This document shows positions 1-5,043 of a stretch of DNA of 5,223 bases, in pieces. Position 1 is the first letter of the stretch. Each line of letters starts with the position of its first letter. The position numbers and the translations under genes were made by a program. The stretch comes from an uncultured Collinsella sp. (GTDB lineage Bacteria; Actinomycetota; Coriobacteriia; Coriobacteriales; Coriobacteriaceae). The notes beneath the pieces are model-generated. The model had not been told where the DNA came from, did no database searches, and saw only the letters and a list, made by a program, of their open reading frames with translations. The stretch spans positions 1-5,223 of the forward strand of contig CALINZ010000047.1 in the NCBI GenBank assembly GCA_938045085.1, read 5' to 3'.

Positions 1-1
1 C

Positions 2-1447
2 ATCGAGGAGTTCACGGGCTATCCCGAGATGATGGACGGCCGCGTTAAGACCCTGCACCCCAAGGTTCATGGCGCGCTGCTGGCCCGCCGCGATTCCGAG
101 CAGCACATGCAGGAGGCCGCTGAGCACGGCATTAAGCTGATCGACCTGGTCGTCGTCAACCTGTACGAGTTCGAGAAGACCGTCGCCAACCCCGAGGTCA
201 CCTTCGCGGACGCCATCGAGCACATCGACATCGGTGGCCCCTCCATGCTGCGCTCTGCCGCCAAGAACGCCACGAGCGTTACCGTCATTTCCGATCCGGC
301 CGACTATGATGCCGTCCTGGCCGAGATGCACGAGACCGGTGGCTGCACCACGCTTTCCACCCGTCGTCGCCTGCAGGTGAAGGTCTACCAGACCACCGCC
401 GCCTACGACACGGCCATCTCCCGCTGGCTCGCCGCCCAGGCAAGCGACGTGGCGGACACCTCTGCCAAGCTCGAGATTTCGCTGGAGAAGGTCGACGACC
501 TGCGCTATGGCGAGAACCCGCAGCAGAAAGCCACAGTCTATCGCTTTGCCGAGGGCTGCGAGAACACCGCGAGCTCGCAGTTCCCGCTCGTGGGCTCCAA
601 GCAGATCCAGGGCAAGCCGCTCAGCTACAACAACTATCTGGATGCCGACGCCGCTTGGAACCTGGTCCGCGAGTTCGACGAGCCGGCCTGCGTAATCCTC
701 AAGCACCAGAACCCCTGCGGTTCCGCCGTTGCCGAGGACATCACGGCTGCCTACGACCGCGCTTTTGCCTGCGATCCCAAGAGCGCCTTCGGCGGCATCA
801 TCGCCTGCAACCGCGAGGTTCCCTTTGATCTGGTTGAGCACTTTGCCGATCAGAACAAGCAGTTCGTCGAGGTCATCATCGCCCCGAGCTACACCGCCGA
901 GGCGCTCGAGCGCATGGCCAAGCGCCCCAACCTGCGCGTGTTGGCGACCGGCGGCGTGGACCATGGCGCTCAGGTGGAGCTGCGCTCCGTCGACGGCGGC
1001 ATGCTGGTGCAGGAGGTCGACCACGTGACCGAGGATCCCGCGACCTTTACGTTCCCCACCGACCGCAAGCCCACCGACGCCGAGATGGCCGAGCTCGAGT
1101 TTGCCTGGAAGGTCTGCAAGGGCGTTAAGTCCAACGCCATCCTGGTCTCCAAGGGTAAGGCCGGCATTGGCATGGGCCCGGGTCAGCCTAACCGCGTTGA
1201 CTCTGCGCTACTTGCCTGCGAGCGCGCCGAGGACTTCTGCGAGCGCGAGGGCGTGGAGAAGGGCGGCTTTGCCTGTGCAAGCGACGCGTTCTTCCCGTTC
1301 CGCGACAACGTCGACGTGCTTGCTGCACACGGCGTGACCTGCATCATCCAGCCCGGCGGCTCCAAGCGCGACGACGAAAGCATCCAGGCCTGCAACGAGC
1401 ACAATATTGCTATGGTCTTTACCGGCGCCCGCCACTTTAGGCACTAA
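2..1447 (+). CDS. purH: Bifunctional AICAR transformylase / IMP cyclohydrolase PurH, 5' partial
   Basis: Cytosolic enzyme for the last two steps of de novo purine synthesis: it formylates AICAR with 10-formyl-THF and closes the ring to give IMP. The frame is open from base 2, so the first ATG at 29 is internal. About 481 residues are present and some 30-45 N-terminal residues are missing, judged from the usual ~510-525. The N-terminal cyclohydrolase (MGS-like) domain shows the family motif RVKTLHPKVHG (41-73) and DIGGPSMLRSAAKN (227-268). The C-terminal transformylase domain starts near LRYGENP (500-520), has the catalytic Lys-His pair in LKHQNPCG (701-706), then SAFGGI (782-799), and ends with IIQPGGS and the typical C-terminus MVFTGARHFRH. 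No frameshift is visible. Two family motifs carry slightly unusual residues (GENPQQ for GENPHQ, and GPGQPNRVDS). A terminator follows 29 nt after the stop, so this is the last gene of its transcript. Identification is secure. Confidence 0.97.
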   Translation: MEEFTGYPEMMDGRVKTLHPKVHGALLARRDSEQHMQEAAEHGIKLIDLVVVNLYEFEKTVANPEVTFADAIEHIDIGGPSMLRSAAKNATSVTVISDPADYDAVLAEMHETGGCTTLSTRRRLQVKVYQTTAAYDTAISRWLAAQASDVADTSAKLEISLEKVDDLRYGENPQQKATVYRFAEGCENTASSQFPLVGSKQIQGKPLSYNNYLDADAAWNLVREFDEPACVILKHQNPCGSAVAEDITAAYDRAFACDPKSAFGGIIACNREVPFDLVEHFADQNKQFVEVIIAPSYTAEALERMAKRPNLRVLATGGVDHGAQVELRSVDGGMLVQEVDHVTEDPATFTFPTDRKPTDAEMAELEFAWKVCKGVKSNAILVSKGKAGIGMGPGQPNRVDSALLACERAEDFCEREGVEKGGFACASDAFFPFRDNVDVLAAHGVTCIIQPGGSKRDDESIQACNEHNIAMVFTGARHFRH

Positions 1448-1476
1448 GTTTCGCCCCGGAACAAAATAATCTCTGC

Positions 1477-1512
1477 AAAAGACGGTCGCTCCGTTTGGAG
1501 GGCCGTCTTTTT
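1477..1512 (+). terminator. Intrinsic terminator of purH
   Basis: AAAAGACGG (1477-1485) pairs perfectly with CCGTCTTTT (1503-1511). The stem continues inward through T-G and C-G pairs, one bulged G, and CTCC/GGAG around a GTTT loop (1493-1496). A T run (1508-1512) follows the GC part directly. It sits between the purH stop and the next gene and should separate the two transcripts. The A run on the 5' side also gives a T run on the other strand, so it could work both ways, but no minus-strand gene is nearby. Confidence 0.9.
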
Positions 1513-1514
1513 GG

Positions 1515-1520
1515 TATAAG
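1515..1520 (+). promoter_or_regulatory. Possible -10 element for the unknown gene at 1529/1553
   Basis: TATAAG lies just after the purH terminator. The terminator implies that the next gene needs its own promoter, and this is the only good -10-like hexamer there. No convincing -35 is present: the best spaced candidates, such as TTTGGA at 1494-1499, match poorly and fall inside the terminator hairpin. If it is real, transcription would begin near 1527, so the 1529 start would be nearly leaderless and the start at 1553 would be favoured. Confidence 0.25.
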
Positions 1521-1528
1521 AGGACGGA

Positions 1529-2260
1529 ATGACTAACACGAAAGGTACAACCATGCCCCAGATTGATGATGCCGAGCTGTTTGGCAATGCCGAGGATCAG
1601 CGTGCGTACGAGGACTTTTGCGCCAATCAGGAGGCGGTCGAGAAGTTTACGCTCGACAAGCCCGCGCTTGTCTGCCGTTGGCGCATGTCCAATAAAAAGG
1701 TGCCCATGCTCAACCGCCACATTCGCGCACTGTCCGAGCGCCTGGTGCAGGGCGAGCCGCTTACCCATAACATGCTCAGCTGGGCCAAGCAGCACGTTGA
1801 GTGGTCGCTTGTCGAGGGCGATTACACCGCGCGCGACGGCGTGCTCATGCTGGTGATCGACGTTAACGGTAATGCCGCCATGACGGTGGGGGAGTACGAG
1901 CCGCTGGCCGACACGTCGGCCAAGGCGCTGCGTGCCCGTTCTGCCGAGGCTCGCTCCGAAGCCGACGAAACCGGCGTGGCGCCCGAGCTGCTCGCCGCCG
2001 TCGATAACGGCGAGCTTGCCTTTGTGGCGCCAGCGGACGAGTGCCTGTGCGGCACGGCGACGCTCATCGAGCAACTGGCCCAGACCAAGGGCATCCCGGT
2101 CACGCGCGTAGACATTCCCGCGCAGCTCAAGGGTGCGCTGTTTCTGGTGAGCGACGAGCACGGTGTGGTTGCCGCCGCCGACTCCGACGCCGCCGACTCC
2201 GACGCCGCCACGGTCGCCTTCTTCGCCGAAGGCTACGAAAAGCTCCGTGCCCGCCGCTAA
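1529..2260 (+). CDS. Unrecognised soluble protein, 243 aa (or 235 aa from 1553)
   Basis: I do not recognise a family. The product looks cytosolic: no signal peptide, no membrane helix, and an acidic N-terminal segment rich in Glu, Asp and Ala. The region around residues 45-125 has regular hydrophobic and aromatic positions (CRWRMSNKKVPMLNRHIRAL, then VLMLVIDVNGNAAMTVGEYE), suggesting a folded alpha/beta domain. Residues 130-150 are Ala/Glu/Arg-rich and probably a linker helix. The C-terminal part has a CLC pair (172-174), GTATLIEQLA, IPVTRVDIP and GALFLVSDEHGVV, then a duplicated ADSDA segment (about 217-226). Two starts are plausible: ATG 1529, 5 nt after AGAGG (1519-1523), and ATG 1553, 7 nt after AAAGG (1541-1545). 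The second gives MPQIDDAELF and fits the possible -10 at 1515 better. It stands alone between two hairpin regions, so the context gives no function. That it is a real gene is well supported by the long frame, the ribosome sites and the clean stop. Confidence 0.85.
   Translation: MTNTKGTTMPQIDDAELFGNAEDQRAYEDFCANQEAVEKFTLDKPALVCRWRMSNKKVPMLNRHIRALSERLVQGEPLTHNMLSWAKQHVEWSLVEGDYTARDGVLMLVIDVNGNAAMTVGEYEPLADTSAKALRARSAEARSEADETGVAPELLAAVDNGELAFVAPADECLCGTATLIEQLAQTKGIPVTRVDIPAQLKGALFLVSDEHGVVAAADSDAADSDAATVAFFAEGYEKLRARR
2174..2203 (+). repeat. Two tandem 15-bp units inside the unknown gene
   Basis: The unit GCCGCCGACTCCGAC occurs at 2174-2188 and again, identical, at 2189-2203. GCCGCC (2204-2209) follows as the start of a third copy. 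In frame it encodes a duplicated five-residue Ala/Asp/Ser unit in the protein near its C-terminus. An exact in-frame duplication points to recent slippage and a flexible surface loop. Confidence 0.9.
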
Positions 2261-2274
2261 ATGATGTTTCTGGG

Positions 2275-2304
2275 ACGGGGATTAAAAACTCATTTAATCC
2301 CCGT
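2275..2304. repeat. Perfect 12-bp inverted repeat, REP-like hairpin
   Basis: ACGGGGATTAAA (2275-2286) is the exact reverse complement of TTTAATCCCCGT (2293-2304), with a 6-nt loop AACTCA. It begins 14 nt after the stop of the unknown gene. No T run follows the stem, so it is not a standard intrinsic terminator, although such a stable stem could protect or end the transcript. The GGGGATTAAA core resembles palindromes I associate with repeated intergenic elements of Collinsella; that is unverified memory. Confidence 0.85.
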
Positions 2305-2309
2305 GCTCG

Positions 2310-2343
2310 TCGCGAGCGAGGGGCAAGCCCCTGCCGCTCGCGA
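2310..2343. repeat. Second GC-rich hairpin in the same intergenic region
   Basis: TCGCGAGCG (2310-2318) pairs exactly with CGCTCGCGA (2335-2343). Inside it AGGGGC (2319-2324) pairs with GCCCCT (2327-2332) around AA, with GC (2333-2334) as the only bulge. It begins 5 nt after the previous hairpin, so the two form a tandem pair like a compound REP element or a double 3'-end structure. A T run is again lacking. Confidence 0.8.
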
Positions 2344-2395
2344 ACAGTTCTGTCACCTTGGTGCCGCGCGAGGCGCGTACCTGCGGCTCCGCGGT

Positions 2396-2401
2396 CATAA
2401 T
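2396..2401 (+). promoter_or_regulatory. Possible -10 of the two-component operon
   Basis: CATAAT is 33 nt upstream of the response-regulator start and matches the -10 consensus at 5 of 6 positions. No good -35 is found at 16-18 nt, where the sequence is GC-rich, which would suit a promoter needing an activator. The small inverted repeat CGCGC-GAG-GCGCG (2365-2377) lies just upstream. The ATAATGGGGCA run is nearly repeated in front of uppP (ATAATGGGACA at 4979). Confidence 0.35.
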
Positions 2402-2433
2402 GGGGCAAGACAACCAAGAGGGGAGCGGAATCC

Positions 2434-3105
2434 ATGGCGCTGATCTATATCGTTGAGGACGACGAGCCCATTCGTCGCGAGCTTGTCGATATCCTTGCCC
2501 GTGCCGGTTTTGGGGTCGAGGCCTGTGAATCGTTCGAGCACGTCTCGCGCGATATTCTCGCTGCCGCGCCCGACCTGGTGCTGCTCGACCTCACGCTCCC
2601 TGTCAAAGACGGCCAGCACATCTGCCATGAAGTTCGCCGCGAATCCGAGGTTCCCATCATCGTTCTCACGTCGCGCACGACCGAGATCGACGAGGTCATG
2701 GCCATGACGCTCGGCGCGGACGACTTTGTTCCCAAGCCCTACAGCGCCCGTGTGCTCGTGGCGCGCATCAATGCCTTGCTGCGTCGCACCGCGTCGGCGG
2801 GCGAGCGCAGCACGCTCGTCCACAAGGGACTGGAGCTCGACCTCGCACGCTCCATGGTCACCAACACGCAAACGGGAACCAGCACCGAGCTCACCAAAAA
2901 CGAGCTGCGTATCCTCTCGCTGCTTCTGAGCCGCGCGGGCAAGATCGTTTCGCGCTCGGCCATCATGCAGGACCTGTGGGACTCCGACGCCTTCGTGGAC
3001 GACAACACGCTCACCGTCAACATCAACCGCCTGCGCACCACGCTCGAAAAAATCGGCATCAAGGGGTATTTGACTACGCATCGCGGCCAAGGCTATTCGG
3101 TCTAG
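2434..3105 (+). CDS. OmpR-family response regulator, BceR/GraR-like
   Basis: DNA-binding response regulator of 223 residues, expected to be phosphorylated by the kinase encoded next. The receiver domain (about 1-118) has the acidic pocket E8-D9-D10, phospho-acceptor D52 in LVLLDLTLP, T79 in VLTS, switch aromatic F98 and K101 in PKPY, so all key residues are present. The C-terminal winged-helix (Trans_reg_C) domain (about 127-223) contains LTKNELRIL, the recognition region DDNTLTVNINRLRTTLEKIG (190-209) and the closing GQGYSV. The DNTLTVN.NRLR..LE.IG pattern and the length resemble the BceR/GraR subgroup better than PhoB or VanR types. The start is fixed by AGGGGAG (2419-2425), 8 nt before ATG, and by a full first beta strand (ALIYIVEDD). 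Its targets are unknown. It is transcribed with the kinase gene. Confidence 0.93.
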   Translation: MALIYIVEDDEPIRRELVDILARAGFGVEACESFEHVSRDILAAAPDLVLLDLTLPVKDGQHICHEVRRESEVPIIVLTSRTTEIDEVMAMTLGADDFVPKPYSARVLVARINALLRRTASAGERSTLVHKGLELDLARSMVTNTQTGTSTELTKNELRILSLLLSRAGKIVSRSAIMQDLWDSDAFVDDNTLTVNINRLRTTLEKIGIKGYLTTHRGQGYSV

Positions 3106-3114
3106 GGGCCGGCT

Positions 3115-4158
3115 ATGTCGTTTGGCAAGTTCTTTAAAGATGCGCTGCTTCCCGTCGCCGTGTGGACCTGCGGCGTGCTGCTGAGCTGCTTTGTACTGAC
3201 GGTCGCCGGAGCACCCGTTTCTATCGTGGTCGTGGCGGTCGGCGTGTCCTTTATCTTTGGTATGCTCGGCATCGTGATCGAATACGCGCGCCGTCGTCGT
3301 TTTCTGCGCCAGCTGGAGCGTGCGGCAGAGGAGCTCGAGAGTCCCGCATGGGTGCAGGAGATGGTGCAATGCCCGACCTATGCCGAGGGCGAGCTCGAGT
3401 ACGAGGTCTTGCGCCGGGTGGGCAAAGCCGCTTGCGACGAGGTTGCCGAAGGCCGGCGTCAGACCGATGACTATCGCGACTATATCGAGAGCTGGGTCCA
3501 CGAGGCCAAGCTGCCCCTGGCGGCAGCTCACCTGATTTTGGAAAACCTGGATGGCAGCGAAGACGACCTGTCGCGTGTGGATGACCTGGGCCGTGAGCTG
3601 GCTCGCGTGGAGCGCTATATCGACCAGGCGCTGTACTACGCGCGCTCGGAAGTCGTGGAGCGGGACTACCTGATTCGCCGCTGGGATCTCAAGACCTTGG
3701 TGACGGGCGCGATTAAAGCCAACGCGCGCGAGCTCATCGCGGCGCACGTGGCCCCGGTGTGCGAGAACCTCGACTTCGAGGTCTTTACCGACGAGAAGTG
3801 GCTCGAGTTTATTCTGGGCCAGCTTATTCAGAACAGTATTAAATATGCGCGCGAGGACGGCGCGAAGATCGTGTTTTCGGGCGCGTTGCTGGACGAGGGC
3901 CTGGCGAGCGAACGCATCGAGCTCACCGTCGCGGACAACGGCTGCGGCGTGAGCGCGGCCGACCTGCCGCGCGTGTTCGAGAAGGGCTTTACCGGCGATA
4001 ACGGCCGCACCACCAAGCGCGCAACGGGTATTGGCCTCTACCTGGTGGCGCGCCTGTGCTCCAAGATGGGCATCGACGTCACCGCAGCATCCGACTCCGG
4101 CAAAGGCTTTGTCGTCACGTTTGCCTTCTCAACCAACAAGTTCCAACACTTCGAGTAA
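3115..4158 (+). CDS. Intramembrane-sensing histidine kinase, BceS/GraS-like
   Basis: Membrane sensor kinase of 347 residues, partner of the regulator just upstream (9-nt gap; its ribosome site AGGGG at 3104-3108 overlaps the regulator stop codon, suggesting translational coupling). Two membrane helices lie at about 11-31 and 35-56, joined by roughly three residues, so there is no external sensor domain. A basic stretch (RRRR, 59-62) follows on the inside, then a coiled region. The phospho-acceptor is H129 in WVHEAKLPL, which matches the WVHxxKxP H-box of BceS-type kinases. The ATPase domain has the N-box at N240 (LIQNSIKY), the G1 box DNGCG (274-278), the F-box region RVFEKGF (286-292) and the G2 box TGIGLYL (304-310). 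All catalytic motifs are intact. In the family, such kinases receive their signal from a BceAB-type ABC transporter; no transporter gene is in this window. The ligand is unknown. Confidence 0.93.
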   Translation: MSFGKFFKDALLPVAVWTCGVLLSCFVLTVAGAPVSIVVVAVGVSFIFGMLGIVIEYARRRRFLRQLERAAEELESPAWVQEMVQCPTYAEGELEYEVLRRVGKAACDEVAEGRRQTDDYRDYIESWVHEAKLPLAAAHLILENLDGSEDDLSRVDDLGRELARVERYIDQALYYARSEVVERDYLIRRWDLKTLVTGAIKANARELIAAHVAPVCENLDFEVFTDEKWLEFILGQLIQNSIKYAREDGAKIVFSGALLDEGLASERIELTVADNGCGVSAADLPRVFEKGFTGDNGRTTKRATGIGLYLVARLCSKMGIDVTAASDSGKGFVVTFAFSTNKFQHFE

Positions 4159-4188
4159 CGCACACGGCAAACGCCCGTCCAAACAAAA

Positions 4189-4223
4189 CGTGCCGCCCCA
4201 AACGGGGCGGCACGCCATTTTTT
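4189..4223. terminator. Bidirectional intrinsic terminator between kinase and usp genes
   Basis: CGTGCCGCCCC (4189-4199) pairs perfectly with GGGGCGGCACG (4204-4214) around a 4-nt loop AAAC. On the plus strand the stem is followed by CCA and six T (4218-4223), 31 nt after the kinase stop. On the minus strand the same stem is followed directly by TTTTGTTT, so it can also end the converging usp transcript. Confidence 0.92.
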
Positions 4224-4254
4224 ATCAGCCAACTCGTTGAAGTATGGTGACGAA

Positions 4255-4345
4255 GGCGCAAGGCCGGGAGGGGTTATCAAAGCCGACATCCCGCAGCCGC
4301 GAAGCGGCGAGGACGTCGGCGTGATAACCCCGCAGGCCTTGCGCC
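4255..4345. repeat. 91-bp imperfect palindrome between convergent genes
   Basis: Nested arms pair in order from outside in. GGCGCAAGGCC (4255-4265) pairs with GGCCTTGCGCC (4335-4345), and GGGGTTATCA (4270-4279) with TGATAACCCC (4322-4331). GCCGAC (4282-4287) pairs with GTCGGC (4315-4320), TCC (4289-4291) with GGA (4311-4313), and GCCGC (4296-4300) with GCGGC (4304-4308) around GAA. That is about 35 base pairs broken only by small internal loops. It lies 13 nt beyond the usp stop and upstream, in the usp direction, of the shared terminator, so the usp mRNA would carry it in its 3' UTR. It has no T run of its own. It could be a REP/MITE-like repeat, an mRNA-stabilising structure or a DNA-level cruciform; the sequence does not decide. 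Confidence 0.88.
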
Positions 4346-4358
4346 GGCGGGAAGGAAC

Positions 4359-4796
4359 CTACTTCACGACCAAAATGTCGCAGTCCGTGTTGCGCAGCAG
4401 GAACGTCGAAATCGAACCCAGCAGCGCATACTTGATCGAGGACAGGCCGCGGGCGCCGCAGAGCACCAGGTCGGGCTTAACCACGTCGAGCATCTCGTCC
4501 TTGAGCGTCTCGCGAATACGGCCGGCGCGAATCATGACCTCGACCTCGGGAATATCGGGATTGGCCTTGGCCTCTTCGAGCTGCTTGGCGATGGAGTTCT
4601 TAAATGCCTCCTCTAGGCCGTTGACCAGATCGACCGGATAGGAACCGGCGCTCTCGAGCGCCGTGGAATCGATAACGTGGCCGATGATTAGCTTGGCGCC
4701 GTTGTTCGCGGCGACCTTGATGGCGCGTGCGAGCACAAAATCCTGCTGCTCAGTACCATCGAGTGAAACAAATACCTTGGTGTAGCCCTCGTTCAT
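4359..4796 (-). CDS. Universal stress protein, UspA family, ATP-binding type
   Basis: Small cytosolic nucleotide-binding protein of 145 residues, one Usp domain, expected to act as a dimer. The N-terminal strand VFVSLDGT carries Asp13, the position that contacts adenine in ATP-binding members. The second strand KLIIGHVID is typical. Near the C-terminus G114-A-R-G117, nine residues, then G127-S128 match G-2x-G-9x-G(S/T), the phosphate-binding signature, and the protein ends with the last strand CDILVVK. Length and order of elements are those of a normal single-domain Usp. The start is well supported: AGGAGG (plus-strand 4802-4807) lies 5 nt before ATG. It converges with the kinase gene and diverges from uppP. 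Family members respond to starvation, stress or redox change, but its specific role cannot be read from the sequence. Confidence 0.94.
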   Translation of the reverse strand: MNEGYTKVFVSLDGTEQQDFVLARAIKVAANNGAKLIIGHVIDSTALESAGSYPVDLVNGLEEAFKNSIAKQLEEAKANPDIPEVEVMIRAGRIRETLKDEMLDVVKPDLVLCGARGLSSIKYALLGSISTFLLRNTDCDILVVK

Positions 4797-4820
4797 GGTT
4801 TCCTCCTTGGTCTATCGCAC

Positions 4821-4857
4821 GGGCGCGGGGCTCGTGCATCGGGCGGGCGCGGGCGCG
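4821..4857. repeat. GGGCGCG-rich stretch in the usp leader
   Basis: GGGCGCG occurs at 4821-4827, 4845-4851 and 4851-4857, with a shorter GGGCG at 4841. On the minus strand this is a C-rich part of the probable usp 5' leader, just upstream of its ribosome site. It may be simple GC drift or a structured or protein-binding leader; nothing further can be said. Confidence 0.5.
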
Positions 4858-4870
4858 TTGGCCGCCGAAC

Positions 4871-4897
4871 ACTTTATCTTGTTGCAGTTATACCCAA
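4871..4897 (-). promoter_or_regulatory. Possible usp promoter
   Basis: Read on the minus strand, TTGGGT (plus 4892-4897) followed after 15 nt by TAAAGT (4871-4876) is a weak sigma-70-like pair. TATAAC (4887-4892) is an alternative -10 without a good -35. Either gives a leader of about 65-85 nt. This is the only AT-rich patch upstream of usp. Confidence 0.25.
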
Positions 4898-4907
4898 GGA
4901 TTTGGGT
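4892..4907. promoter_or_regulatory. Inverted repeat ACCCAA-N4-TTGGGT, possible operator
   Basis: ACCCAA (4892-4897) and TTGGGT (4902-4907) are exact reverse complements separated by GGAT. The repeat lies in the divergent usp/uppP region and overlaps the candidate usp promoter, a sensible place for a dimeric regulator. I cannot name a regulator for it, and a 6+6 repeat can arise by chance. Confidence 0.35.
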
Positions 4908-4953
4908 TTGACCGCTCGCAATTCTGTGAACGGACGAGTTTTTTGGTAAGGGT

Positions 4954-4969
4954 GGGCGCAGACGCGCCC
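4954..4969. repeat. Small inverted repeat GGGCGC-AGAC-GCGCCC
   Basis: GGGCGC (4954-4959) and GCGCCC (4964-4969) form a perfect 6-bp stem with a 4-nt loop. It occupies the place where a -35 element would sit relative to the -10-like GATAAT at 4978, so it could be an operator or activator site for uppP. Confidence 0.45.
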
Positions 4970-4977
4970 GAACGGTT

Positions 4978-4983
4978 GATAAT
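4978..4983 (+). promoter_or_regulatory. Possible -10 of uppP
   Basis: GATAAT, within GGTTGATAATGGG, matches the -10 consensus at 5 of 6 positions and lies 60 nt before the uppP start. The region 16-18 nt upstream is GC-rich with no -35, as is also the case for the two-component operon. Confidence 0.35.
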
Positions 4984-5032
4984 GGGACATCGCCCGCACC
5001 GTCCGCAGAACAATATCGGCGGGTGTCTAACG

Positions 5033-5038
5033 AGGGGG
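5033..5038 (+). promoter_or_regulatory. Ribosome binding site that fixes the uppP TTG start
   Basis: AGGGGG lies 5 nt before TTG 5044. The first in-frame ATG (5077) has no comparable site and would remove the first helix of UppP; GTG 5023 lies upstream of this site. Confidence 0.75.
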
Positions 5039-5043
5039 TCCCT

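Noticed and set aside
1208..2161. 317-codon open frame on the minus strand
   Set aside because: It crosses the purH end, the purH terminator and the unknown gene, has no clear ribosome site and no recognisable motif. It is a shadow of GC-rich codon use.
1529..2260. Resemblance of the unknown protein to class IV aminotransferases (GTAT and IPVTRVD segments)
   Set aside because: The similarity is limited to a few residues, and I see no convincing PLP-lysine context or full fold, so I did not assign the family.
2395..3747. 450-codon open frame on the minus strand
   Set aside because: It lies antisense to the regulator and kinase genes, which have complete, well-known domains. Its translation shows low-complexity His/Arg/Ala/Val-rich text with no domain, and such long antisense frames are common in GC-rich genes.
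4237..4641. 134-codon plus-strand frame starting before the 91-bp palindrome
   Set aside because: It runs through the palindrome and antisense to most of the usp gene, whose family assignment is clear.
4757..4839. Short upstream reading frame from an ATG at plus-strand 4837-4839 on the minus strand, overlapping the usp start
   Set aside because: It has no ribosome site, is out of frame with usp and has no distinctive product.
4908..4913. TTGACC as a -35 element for uppP
   Set aside because: It matches the consensus at 5 of 6 positions, but no -10-like hexamer lies 16-18 nt downstream, and the best -10 (4978) is far too distant.
4991..5025. Hairpin or riboswitch in the uppP leader (CCCGC/GCGGG)
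   Set aside because: Only 5 bp pair across a loop of about 21 nt, and the leader is too short and lacks any motif of a known riboswitch.
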